A stretch of DNA of 64,000 nucleotides, taken from NCBI GenBank assembly GCA_024760905.1, contig CM045733.1, forward strand, positions 40,493,501 to 40,557,500, read 5' to 3'. This stretch comes from Plotosus lineatus (taxonomy: Eukaryota; Chordata; Actinopteri; Siluriformes; Plotosidae). Of this stretch, positions 33,710-43,814 are shown one piece after another. Below the pieces are notes generated by a model. It saw only the letters and a list, made by a program, of their open reading frames with translations, was not told where the DNA came from and did no database searches. The position numbers were made by a program, and so were the translations under genes. Position 1 is the first letter of the stretch. The number at the start of each line of letters is the position of its first letter.

Positions 33710-33980
33710 TCTTCTTTCTTTGGCCTCGGTCAGTCTCGAAGGACTATGGAGGTGTGCTCTGGCTGGTATCCTGGCTGGTGATACTCTCCAGGGCGCACAG
33801 CCTGGGTAGGAAGTATGGAGGACAGGCTGTTACCCAAGCAGCAAGCCACCCCCCCCACCCACCCCAGGCACCACCAGAAGGTTCCAGTGGAAGGGCAGAA
33901 GCCGATACAACTGGGTTCCAGGAGTTGCCAGAACTTGGCTGTGAACGAACTGCCTCAGGGGACTCTGACACCATAATAAT
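33710..33980. other. GC-rich island of unknown origin
   Basis: A 260-base GC-rich block (TGGCCTCGGTCAGTCTCGAA to GACTCTGACACC) stands out from AT-rich flanks and has frames open on both strands. It could be a LINE or other repeat end, or a unique element. No protein motif was recognised. Confidence 0.3.
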
Positions 33981-34054
33981 TACATATATATTATTCAGTC
34001 TTTTAACTGGAAAAAGGAATATTGGCTAAAAACTGTTACGGTACAATAGCCAAT

Positions 34055-34100
34055 CTGTGATTAGAATTAAGTGGTTCAGAAAATGAATGAATGAATGATG
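34055..34100 (+). mobile_element. V-SINE tail scrap
   Basis: TGATTAGAATTAAGTGGTTC then AGAAAATGAATGAATG. Only the last 45 bases of the family remain. Confidence 0.6.
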
Positions 34101-34636
34101 AATGGCTTTTGGTTTATTATTCACACCCATCTTCTTGCAACTGCTTTAGAATCTGTTTGAGGACAGAAAGCCTGTTATCAGCCCAAAAATAAGGCCATAG
34201 GTGAGAACATCTCTAGAGTGCTTTGTTCAGCAGCAAAAAAGACCAATTTGCAGCTTTGCATAAGCTTTCAACATTACACATTCTACATTTCACCACTTTA
34301 CACCATCATTTGGAGTAAATGAGGCATTTTTAAAGCAGCTAAATGCAGACTCAGCTCTGAGTAAAAGCCATGAATTTAACCCCCCCCCCAAAAAAAAAAA
34401 AAAAAAAATCAGTCTTGAAACATTTGACAATCTCTGCGGTACATGTTTTCTTGGGTAGTTGGGCAGCAGTCATAAGACCAGGACCCCTGATTTAGCTCCA
34501 CAAGAATGAAGAAGGATGAGCAAATGACCTACTCACTTATTTTTGCATTTCATCAGTTTTTCTCATGTAAAAATGTAAACTGTGATTTAAAAAGCGCAGT
34601 TTTCCATAGTTAGATAGACAGATAAATAATAATAAT

Positions 34637-34688
<52 letters not shown>

Positions 34689-35247
34689 CCTGGAGTCATT
34701 AGGGGACAGTCAATGCCTCAAATATGATCATGTGAAAATGGTCCACACTGCTCCATCTGCTCAGGCTGTAAATTCACCTCTAATCGTTGGCGGGGGTGAG
34801 GGAATATGGGCCCTTCATAATGGCTCTCACAGGAGCATTAGCACGACATGCAAAAGCTCCAAATCCAGCGTCTAGTCCCCTGCTGTGGAGCCTGAACCCG
34901 AACACAGAGTCATAAACCAACCACAAATGCACAACAGAATGCTAAAGGCATGAACATTTGAAACCTCTAGTGGTGGTGAAGTTGAGGATGAACCCCAAGG
35001 CCCAATGAAGTCATGAGGAAAATGGAGTGAACTGTCCGATAATGGCACCACTGAAGTCCAAGCTGCTGATGCCGAGGGATTTTAGTGGTAAAAAAGCATT
35101 AGCCAGGCAGACAGCACGCCAATTAATAGCCGAGGATGCGGAGTAACTCCATCAGAAATGTGTTATTGATGCCTCAGCAGATAAAACATCAATGCTAATG
35201 TCGGCCACAAGCCTACCACTACCACGCATTGGCGCACTTTAATCATA
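34101..35247. other. intergenic or intronic sequence with conserved-noncoding look
   Basis: Contains a C/A homopolymer pair at 34380-34407 and a (TAA)n tract at 34627-34686. The stretch 34740-35240 is highly complex, with words such as CCTCTAATCGTTGGCGGGGG, CACAGGAGCATTAGCACGAC and CGCCAATTAATAGCCGAGG. It looks unlike any repeat here and would be a candidate conserved noncoding element, possibly inside an intron between exons X1 and X2. Confidence 0.35.
34627..34686. repeat. (TAA)n microsatellite
   Basis: About 20 TAA units. Confidence 0.95.
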
Positions 35248-35296
35248 ATGGATGTTTTTTGTTGTTGTTATTGTTATTGGTTAAAACAATTTGAAG

Positions 35297-35374
35297 CATT
35301 AAAGAAAAAACCACAGCAGGATCCATTAACTGAAATACAAGCCGAGGTTTTAAATGAACAGATGGAAACTGAAG
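35297..35374 (+). CDS. candidate coding exon X2 of an unknown host gene
   Basis: Joined to X1 by one base, the frame reads ALKKKPQQDPLTEIQAEVLN then EQMETE, strongly charged and helix-prone. The acceptor follows a T/G-rich tract (TTTTTTGTTGTTGTTATTG) and uses AATTTGAAG at 35296. The donor is GAAG|GTACTT at 35374, again phase 1. The incoming phase fits X1 and the outgoing phase fits X3. No family recognised. Confidence 0.4.
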
Positions 35375-35857
35375 GTACTTTTTATGTTCGAAGTGTGTGT
35401 AGCTGCGTATCAAGAAATTCAGGACAAGAAACCATATGTGGATTAACTTTATTATAAGTAGTAGTTTTTAATGCAGTTCTTATTAAAGCATGAGAGGAGG
35501 TGAACCATTTCTTTCCTTTGTAGAGTAGTAAAGGAAACTGATACTGGAGAGGAGCTGAAACGATCAGAAAAATGTTACATAATGTTAATCCTTAACATAT
35601 TTGGTTAGTTGTTTGGTTTGTTTGTTTTTTTAAACAATTTGAACACCACCATATGAGACATCTTAAAGGAATGTGTGCATAATTTAGGTTAGTATGTGCT
35701 ATGATTAATAAAACCCTTTTCTTGAAGAAAAAACCCCAAGTACTAATTCCTTACATGGAGGTATCATTGTATTACCAAAGGCTTCATGTGAGTCTTGTAG
35801 AATAAATTGTAAATGCAGACGTGTTATGAATGTACATGTACTGGGATATGTTTAGCT
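35375..35857. other. candidate intron sequence
   Basis: AT-rich, without repeats recognised before the SINE at 35858. Confidence 0.35.
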
Positions 35858-36114
35858 GTCTGTCTGTCTTCCTTTCGGCTTTTTCCCTTTTACTCGGGAG
35901 TCGCCACAGCGAATCATCTGATTCGCACGTTTGATTTGGCAGAGGTTTTTATGCTGATGCCCTTCCTGTCGCAACCCTTTTTAGCAAAGGACAGAAACAC
36001 GCTGACGACTTTGCAGCCTATTCTTTACAAAAGTCAGCAATGGTTCTTTTACATGCCTCACACCATAGACAGTGAGAGACATGGCCCGCCTTTGATAACC
36101 CAGTTAGCTTAGCT
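35858..36114 (-). mobile_element. SINE-A type 1, 5'-truncated, with (GACA)n tail
   Basis: The minus strand starts within the body (AGCTAACTGGGTTATCAAAG), with the RTE 5'-like block (GCGACAGGAAGGGCATCAGC), the RTE 3'-like block (GATTCGCTGTGGCGACTCCC) and the end GCCGAAAGGAAGACAGACAG. The (GACA)n tail is shared with the copy at 19452, marking a subfamily. Confidence 0.85.
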
Positions 36115-36468
36115 GTTGTATGTAAATGCAATATACTGTAGTATTATGTCCAAATGTATAGCTTTATTTTATTTAAAAATCAGTTTAATATCTGTACACT
36201 GTTATTTTTACCATTACTCTGCCTTATTGGAACTGACATGTCTACATCCTACTTGTAAGTGAAATGGACTCTAAATGTAAATTACGAATGGATTTTACCA
36301 TTGAAAATATAAGTAAAACACACCTGATGATGATAAATATTTTCAGTTTAACAGAACAGTTTAGAATGCTTTCTATTTATTTTTTAAGTACACTTTAGAT
36401 ATATCATGTTCAATTAAATTTTACATTAAAATAGATGTGATGATTAATGTCAGAATTAGATTTTTCAG
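36115..36468. other. candidate intron sequence
   Basis: AT-rich unique sequence; nothing recognised before the acceptor TTTTTCAG at 36461-36468. Confidence 0.35.
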
Positions 36469-36506
36469 ACCATGTGGAAGAGCATGAGGACTCCGCAGAA
36501 CAGTAA
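36469..36506 (+). CDS. candidate terminal coding exon X3 of an unknown host gene
   Basis: After the acceptor TTAGATTTTTCAG, and with one base carried over from X2, the frame reads DHVEEHEDSAEQ followed by TAA at 36504-36506. The very acidic end is plausible for the C terminus of a small charged protein. An AATAAA-like signal follows within a few bases (AAAAATAAAAGG). The exon is short, so chance cannot be excluded. Its value is that phase, stop and composition all fit X1 and X2. Confidence 0.38.
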
Positions 36507-36776
36507 AAATAAAAGGCCATTTTCCATGTAAGTCTTTGAATTTAAGTGATGCAGTTTGTTATTAAGATACTTATGGACATGACACCATTTTTATTTTCTT
36601 GATAGAAGCCAAGTACAGTAGTAAAGAACACAACCTTTAGATTAGATCTGCAGCAGGAAGGTTGGATTGTTCATAAAAGAAAAAGTTATGTTATGTTAAA
36701 CTACCACCATGTAATAATGAATATAAATCAAAAGAAGTGACAGCAAGAAAGATGGTTAACCTTAAATTAATCATCA
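36507..36776. other. possible 3' untranslated or intergenic sequence
   Basis: No repeat or gene recognised between the candidate exon X3 and the Tc1 element. Confidence 0.35.
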
Positions 36777-37002
36777 TACACTCCCCTCTATAATTATTGG
36801 AACCCCTGGTTAGGATGTGTTAAAAGCCTAAAATTAAATGTATTTTTTTTTATTGCAGAAGCTACTCTCCCATTGAAAAATGTAGAAAAATGTAATCCTC
36901 AATTCAAGTGAATTTTAAGGGGGGGGGGGGGATCCCTCACTAAGAAATAATTATTTTTCATAAAATCACCTGTTCTGCAATTATTGGCACTGTTGACAAT
37001 TA

Positions 37003-37787
37003 CAGTGATACCTCTGCTCACGAACATAAAGTGTGTGTAAGGCGAAAAGTTCGTCTTCCGAACATTTATTTCCCATAAGAAACCATTAAAATGAGAATAA
37101 TCCTTTCCCAGGGCCCCATAAAACATAATTTTCTACTAAATAAGCCTTAAAACTACACAAAAATATACCTTATTTTATGTATAATAAATGTGCTATTGTA
37201 TTGTAATTAAAGAAATAAACTGTACTGTATAATAAAGTCGTTTTATTTACCTTTGTGATGGTAGTTGATGGCTTGATGGAATGGAGTGGGAGGAGGAGGG
37301 AGGGAGGAGGAGGGAGGGACTTACTGTTTGGAAGGAGTGTTTGGAAACACCTACTGTTTGGAAACACCCTTAGCCACACACGCACCCTTAATAGCTTCCT
37401 TGTTCTTAAGGATGGTAGCAATGGTAGACTTAGCGTACTGGTACTGGGACGCTAAGTCACACAAACGCACACCTCGTTCGTGTTTTTCAATGATCTCCAC
37501 CTGTGGTGGGGTCTTTTCCGGTCCCATAATAGCAAAAGTACACTCAATATGGTCCAAAATGTCTATCAAACACAAACCACGTCTGCACTCAAAGAAAGGG
37601 GTGACGAACTGGGACGCCGTGAGTGTGCGTCAGCTTCTCGTGGCCGCCACCGTGGCGCTGTTCGACCGCGTGGTTTGGTTCATCCGCCGAAAACTAGTTC
37701 GTCAGCAGAGGCTATATGCTCGCGAATTTAATGTTCTTGAGGCGAAAAGTTCGTGAGCTTAAGCGTTTGTCAGCGGAGGTTTTACTG
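37003..37787 (-). mobile_element. pogo/Tigger-type DNA transposon nested in Tc1
   Basis: The ends are CAGTGATACCTCTGCTCACG at 37003 and, read inward from the right, CAGTAAAACCTCCGCTGACA. TA duplications lie at 37001-37002 and 37788-37789. Removing it restores continuous Tc1 sequence. It carries only the start of a transposase and is non-autonomous. Confidence 0.85.
37351..37575 (-). pseudogene. Tigger transposase N-terminal psq-type HTH remnant
   Basis: The minus-strand frame contains VEIIEKHERGVRLCDLASQY, then QYAKSTIATILKNKEAIKGA. This is the classic psq/CENP-B N-terminal helix-turn-helix (VIE..E.G....LA..YG..KSTI..I.KNK). The second HTH domain and the DDE domain are missing. The open frame ends at 37351 in unrelated sequence. 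Confidence 0.75.
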
Positions 37788-37992
37788 TATTAGAAAATAC
37801 ATGTAATTGAAGTATTTCTGTAATCTCTACAGTAGTTTACAAAGTTGATCAGAGTACCTGGGAACATTTAATTAGTAATTCATAATTTCCTGTTTCACTG
37901 GGGTATACATATGACGTGACACAGGGACCATTTCTCTTATCCACTCGTCAACGTCGGAAAGACCACGGAACACACCATTCAAAGTAAGCCAG

Positions 37993-38860
37993 ATGTGTGT
38001 CAACCTTTACAAGTTAGGCAATAGCTACAAGAAAATTGCCATTCGCCTGCACCTGTCCATATCTACTGTCAGAGTGATCATTAAGAAGTTTAACACAACC
38101 AGAACAGTGGTAAACAAGCTTTGGCGAGGATGCAAGGTTATTTTGCCATCACACAGTGAGGAGGATGGTATGAAAAATAAAAAGTTCTCTAATGCTCACT
38201 GTTAAAGAATCGCAACAAATGGTAGCATCTCGGGGTCACAAGTTCTCCAAAACAACCATCAGGTGCTACCTACATGCCAACAAGTTGTTTGCGAGGCATG
38301 CACGAAAAAGCCTTTTCTCACTTAGTCATAAATGCAAATGCCTGAAGTTCAATAAGCAGTACTGGAACTTCAACTGTGACCATGTACGCTGGTCAGATAA
38401 CACCAAGATAGAGCTTTTTGGCAACACACACGCCGAGTGGAACACAAAAGATGAGTATGCAGAAAAGCACCTCATGTCCACTGTGAAGTATGGAAGAGGA
38501 TTGGTGATGTTGTGTTCCTGTTTATCTACCAGAGGCCCTGCGAACCTTGTTAGGGTGCATGGCATCATGAACGCTTTGAAATACCAGCACAATTTAAATC
38601 AAAATCTGGTGGCTTCTGCGTAAAAGCCGAAGATGGGTCGTCACTGGGTCTTTAAGTCTAATAATGACCCTGAACACATGGCTAAATCTAAACAGAAATG
38701 GTTCACCAAACATAGAAACAAGTTCCATCTCAGTTCCCAGATCTCAACCCCATTGAAACCCTGTGATGTGAATTGAAGAGGACAGTGCAGAGGGAAGAGG
38801 ACCAGGTTGCTGGATGGTTTAGAAATTATACAAAGAGGAATGGTCCAAGATCCCTCTTTC
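37993..38860 (+). pseudogene. Tc1 transposase, decayed
   Basis: Paired-type HTH region at 37993-38140 (LGNSYKKIAIRLHLSISTVR, IIKKFNTTRT). Then, after a frame change, the second HTH and DDE region at 38192-38623 with FSKTTIRCYLHANKL and the first catalytic Asp in VRWSDNTKIELFG. A stop at 38621 follows. In the next block the usual QQDNDP reads KSNNDPEH, so the second catalytic Asp is lost. The PIETL box survives but is followed directly by a stop. Inactive. Confidence 0.85.
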
Positions 38861-39301
38861 TGTATTCTCCCATTTTGTGAAACACGAAAAGATTAGATGC
38901 TGTGGTTTGTTTTTTTTTTTTTACAAAAGGAGCTTGCACAAATACTAACATCAGGGGTGCTAATTGTTGTGGCACTCGATTTGATATAAAATAATTATTT
39001 CTCGATGTGCGATTTTTTTCCCCCACTGAAAAGCTGCTCTTGAATTATTCTCATTTTCATTGTGGTTTTATATTATTCAGGGGGAAAATGAATTATTTTA
39101 GAAGCTAAAGAACACATCTTAACCAGGGGTGCCAATAATTATTGAGGGCAGTGTAACTGTTCATGTGACTCATTATCAGAGTCTCAATTGTCCTTATATG
39201 AAGTGCTAAGTGAGTGGAGGATAAAATGTAATAAAAGAAAAAACAACATTCCAGGAACACATTGCCCTGGGCTCGGTATTTAATCTCTGAGATGGAATTA
39301 T

Positions 39302-39648
39302 TAATTAATTTTTGGAACCGCTTATTCCTAATTAGCGTCACGGACAGGCTGATGCCCATCTCAGCCGACTTTGGGCAAGGGCAGGGTACACCCTGGACAG
39401 CTCACCAGGCCATCACAGGGCCGACACTCATACAACCCTTCATACTCACACCTAGGGGTGATTGGGAACAGCCAATTAACCTACTGTGCATGTTTTTGGA
39501 TGGTGGGAGGAAACTAGAGAACCCAAAGTAAACCCACGCAATCACAAGGAGAACACGCAAAACACACAGAAATGCCCGAGCTAGGAATTGAACCGAGGAC
39601 CTTCTTGTTGTGAGGTGGACGTGCTAACCACTACGCCACAGTGCCACT
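39302..39648 (-). mobile_element. V-SINE, complete with target duplication
   Basis: A perfect 14-bp duplication TGAGATGGAATTAT at 39288-39301 and 39649-39662 brackets the copy. Minus strand: head with GTGGCGTAGTGGTTAGCACG, B box CGGTTCAATTCCTAGC, core TCTGTGTGTTTTGCGTGTTC, CCAGGGTGTACCCTGCCC and the tail GGAATAAGCGGTTCC. This is the best reference copy in the window. Confidence 0.92.
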
Positions 39649-39923
39649 TGAGATGGAATTATGGGTTTAAAATGAGCTTGTTTCATGGAAATTGTAAACA
39701 GAAAAGCAAATTATTTGAGGATACGGTGCCTGTATGGACATATACACAATACATAGCATTTCCCTCCTTAGAATGGGTACGCAACATTTATTCAAAATAA
39801 TTGTTTATGTGTGTGTGCGCTTGCATTAAATTATGCATGTTTATGTCATCAGTGTTGTAATCCATTGGCAAGCACATGTATTTCTGTCCTTGATGCATGA
39901 TTTGAGAGCCTGAGGCTCACCAC

Positions 39924-39956
39924 TCACTCACTCACTCACTCACTCACACACACACA

Positions 39957-40018
<62 letters not shown>
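39924..40018. repeat. compound (CACT)n(CA)n(GA)n microsatellite
   Basis: CACT units at 39924-39947, a short CA run, then about 29 GA units. Confidence 0.95.
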
Positions 40019-40021
<3 letters not shown>

Positions 40022-40192
40022 CCAGCAGTACAGAAGCTAATCTCTTCATCGAATAAAGTTGGAAAGAGCCACAGCTATTTTATCACCTTTCTCCATCTTT
40101 ACAATAACACAACACACTCCACCAGATTAATGTTAATGCCCCACTATATATATATATATATATATATATACCATATCCGACGTAACAAGGGT

Positions 40193-40347
40193 ACCAAAGA
40201 GAAGATTTATGGATGTAGTGAAGGAGGACATGAAGGTAGTTGGAGTAAGTGTAGAAGATGCAAAGGATAGGGTGAGATGGAGGCAGATCATTTGCTGTGG
40301 TGACCCCTGAAGGGAACAGCCGAAAGGAAAAGAAGAAGAAGAAGAAT
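40193..40347 (+). mobile_element. RTE LINE, severely 5'-truncated 3' fragment
   Basis: Only the last 155 bases of RTE remain (GGATGTAGTGAAGGAGGACA to GCCGAAAGGAAAAGAAG). A 16-bp target duplication flanks it: CCGACGTAACAAGGGT (40177-40192) and CCAACATAACAAGGGT (40348-40363), differing at two sites, both G/A. Confidence 0.85.
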
Positions 40348-40376
40348 CCAACATAACAAGGGTCCTGCTCCAATTA

Positions 40377-40397
40377 CCCCCCCCCCCCCCCCCCCCC
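40377..40397. repeat. poly(C) run
   Basis: Twenty-one C residues inside the DNA transposon end, matching the G run of copy A. Confidence 0.95.
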
Positions 40398-40842
40398 AAT
40401 TTTATTCGATCTGTCTCTGTAATGGTAAAATGAGACGTTCACTGAGTTAGTTTACATGGTACACAAAAGTTAGTTTACATGATATTTGAAGACCCCCTGC
40501 CACAGGGCAATGTCTATAATGTTCATCAGTAACAACATATTTGATTGTTCTGCCATGCTTTTAAAAAACAAGAAAATATTTTGCTGTGTTCTCTTTGTAA
40601 ATGTCTAACAAGATGAACCATTAGAAACTGTTACAGTAAAACTATGGGATGCTCTGAATGGAGCAATCAGCCAGATATGGGCCTATCAGAAAGTGATGAC
40701 CAGTATTTTTCACCTGATTCTCCTGCTCACTGACTTCATACATTTAAAGATGTTCCTGGCCATGTGCTTTTCAACACCATGTGTTAAAGTTGACCATTGT
40801 GTTGATTGGATTAACGTGCCATGATATGCTAAAGTTGACATT

Positions 40843-43814
40843 GCATCCGTGATGGGGTGGTGGCACAAACCAGTGTCTCTCCCTCATGCTGGTCCCAAGC
40901 TCGGATAAATGTAGAGGGTTCTGTCAGGAAAGGCATTCGACATAAAACCAATGAAAAACTTTATAATGCAAATCACAAACATTACCTCCATACTGGATCG
41001 GTCGAGGCCCGGGTTAACAATGACCGCCATCAGTGCTGTTAACCAACAGGGTGCTGGTGGAAATTGGACTACTGTTGGTCGAAGAAGGAGAGGTGGGAGG
41101 CGTGTCCATAGGCGGAGAGAAGAGGAAAAGCATGAGTCTAGGACTGAGAGTAGGGACTTTGAATGTTGGAACTATGAAAGTAAAAGATAGAGAGCTGGCT
41201 GTTAAGCTGTTTTTTCAATGTGTGGATGGGAAGAAAAATGAAGTAGGAGTCATCTTGAAGGAGGGGTTTGTCAGGAATGTTCTAGAAGTGAAAAGAGTGT
41301 CAGACAGAGTGATGAGTCTCAAGTTAGAAATTGAAGGAGTGATGTTCAATGTTGTAAGTGCTTATGCCCCACAGGCAGGATAAGATCTAGAAGAGAAGGA
41401 GAGATTCTGGAGTGAGTTGGATGACGTGATGCAGCGTACCCCAGAGGTGAAAGAGTGGCCATTGGTGCAGACTTCAATGGACATGTTGGTGAAGGAAACA
41501 GAGGGACGAGGAAGTGTTTGGCAGGTTTGGTATCCAGGACAGGAACACAGAAGAACAGATGTTGATTGATTTTGCAAAAAGAATGGAAAAGGCTGTGGTG
41601 AATACTTTCTTCCAGAAGAGACAGGAGCACAGGGTGAATTCTAAAAGCAGAGGTAGGAGCACACAGGTAGACTACATCTTGTGTAGATGATGCAGTTTGA
41701 AGGACTGCAAAGTAGTACTGGGTGAGAGTGTTGCCAAACAGCAGAGGATGGTGGTGTGCAGGGTGACGCTGATGGTGAGGAAGGTGAAGAAGCCAAAGGC
41801 AGAGCAGAAGACAAAGTGGTGGAAGCTGAAAAAGGAAGAGTGTCATGTTGTCTTCAAGGAGGAGTTGAAACAGGCTTTAGGTGGTCAGGAAGTGCTTCCA
41901 GATGACTGACAACCACAGAAAATGTGATCAGGGAGACAGGTAGGAGAGTACTTCGTGTGTCCTCTGAAAGGAAAGTAGATAAGTAGACTTGGTGGTGGAA
42001 TGAGGAAGTGCAGGAGTGTGTACAAAGGAAGAGGTTAGCTAAGAAGAAGTGGGACATTGAGAGGACCGAAGAGAGTAAACAGGAGTACAGGGAAACACAG
42101 TGTAAGGCAATAGTAGTGGTGTCAAAGGCCAAACAGAGGGCGTATGATGGCTTGTATGCTAGATTGGACAGTAAGGAGGGAGAAAATGATTTATACAGGT
42201 TGGCACAGTAGAGAGATAGAGATGGGAAGGATGTGCAGCAAGTTAGAATGATAAAGGACAGAGAGGGAAATGTATTGACTGATGACAGAAGTGTGCTGCG
42301 AAGATGGAAAGAGTACTTTGAAGAGCTGATGAATGAGGAAAATGAGAGAGAAAAAAGAGTAGAAGAGGTGACCATTGAAAAGCAGGAAGTAGCAAAGATC
42401 AGTAAGGGTGAAGTGAGGAGGGCACTGAAGAGGATGAAGAATGGAAAGGCAGTTAATCCTGATGATATACCTGTGGAGGTATGGAAGTGTCTAGGAGAGG
42501 GAGCAGTAGATTTTCTGACAAGAACATTCAACAAGGTTTTAGAAAGTGAGAGGATGCCAGAGGAATGGAGGAGAAGTGTGCTGGTGCCCATTTTTAAGAA
42601 CAATGGAGATGTACAGAGTTGTGGCAACTACAGAGGGATAAAGTTGATGAGCCATACGATGAAGTTATGGGAAAGAATAGTGGAAGCTAGACTAAGGGCA
42701 GAGGCCAGCATTTGTGAACAACAGTTTGGTTTCATGCCAAGAAAGAGCACCACAGATGCAGTCTTTGCTTTGAGGATGTTAATAGAGAAGTACAGAGAAG
42801 GTCAGAGGGAGCTGCATTGTGCCTTTGTGGATCTGGAGAAAGCATATGACAGGGTGCCAAGAGAAGAACTTTGGTATTGTATGAGGAAGTCTGGAGTGGC
42901 AGAGAAGTATGTTAGAGTGGTGCAGGACATGTATGAGAGATGTAAGACAGTGGTGAGGTGTGCTGTCGGCATGACCAAAGAATTCAAGGTGGCAGTGGGA
43001 CTGCATCAATGCGATGGTGATGGACAGGCTGACAGACGAGGTTAGACAAGAAAGTGCAGGGAAATCTAGAGAGGTGGAGGTATGCCCTGGAAAGGAGAGG
43101 AAAGAAGGTTAGCCTCAGTAAGTCAGAATATGTGTGTGTATACATGTGTGTGAATGAGAAGGACCCAAGAGGAATAGTGAGGTTACAGGGAGCAGAGATA
43201 AGGAAGGTGGAGGATTTTAAGTAGGCTCAACAATCCAGAGCAATGGAGAGTGTGGAAAAGAGATGAAGAAGCGTGTGCAGGCAAGTTGGAATGGTTGGAG
43301 AAAAGTGTCCAGTGTGATGTGCGATAGGAAGGTATTGGCAAGAATGAAAAGAAAAAGTGTACAAGATGGTGATGAGGCCAGCGATGTTGTATGGTTTAGA
43401 AACAGTGGCGCTGAGGAAAAGACAGGAGGCAGAGCTGGTAGCAGAGATGCAAATGTTGAGGTTCTCTCTGGGAGTAATGAGGATGGATAGGATCAGAAAT
43501 TAGTACATCAGAGGGACAGCCCATGTAAGATGTTTTGGAGACATAGTCAGAGAGCCTAGATTGAGATGGTTTGGGCATGTGCAGAGGGACAGTGAATTGA
43601 AAAAATAGGATAGGATACTGAGGTTGGAACTACCAGGTAGAAGGCCTAGAGGAAAACCATAGAAGAGATTTACGGATGTGGTGAAGGAAGACATGATGGT
43701 TGTTGGAGTAAGAGAAAAAGATGCAGAGGATAGGGTGAGATGGAGGCAGATGATTTGCTGTGGCGACCCCTGAAGGGAATAGCCAAAAGGAAAAGAAGAA
43801 GAAGAAGAAGAGTA
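40843..43814 (+). mobile_element. RTE-type LINE, copy C, near full length
   Basis: Starts GCATCCGTGATGGGGTGG and ends AAGGAAAAGAAGAAGAAGAA. The flanking 17-base words ATGCTAAAGTTGACATT (40826-40842) and GTGCTAAAGATGAAATT (43815-43831) agree at 14 positions and form an aged target duplication. It sits inside the DNA transposon at 40171-44149. Confidence 0.85.
41132..43773 (+). pseudogene. RTE endonuclease-reverse transcriptase polyprotein, decayed copy C
   Basis: The endonuclease (41132-41690) starts RVGTLNVGTMKVKDRELA but lacks the QET region, having a deletion near 41200. Its ADFNGH box at 41470 is readable. Linker region 41697-42211 with stops near 41690 and 41909 and at the end of the block. 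The long reverse transcriptase frame 42233-43045 is open for 270 codons with [18 protein letters not shown] and [18 protein letters not shown]. Near 43008 a deletion joins GLHQ to the region after the next helix. About 65 bases further on a second deletion removes the FADD active-site segment present in copies A and B. The C-terminal domain is broken by several frameshifts up to 43773. Confidence 0.85.

Larger units (their letters stand above)
36779..39153 (+). mobile_element. Tc1-like DNA transposon with nested pogo element
   Basis: Inverted terminal repeats start CACTCCCCTCTATAATTATT on the left and, read inward, CACTGCCCTCAATAATTATT on the right. Both continue into GG(A/C)ACCCCTGGTTA and both are flanked by TA (36777-36778, 39154-39155). 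Without the nested 785-base insert (37003-37787) the element is about 1.59 kb, normal for Tc1. Its terminal repeats resemble those of the element at 3602-4839. Confidence 0.9.
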
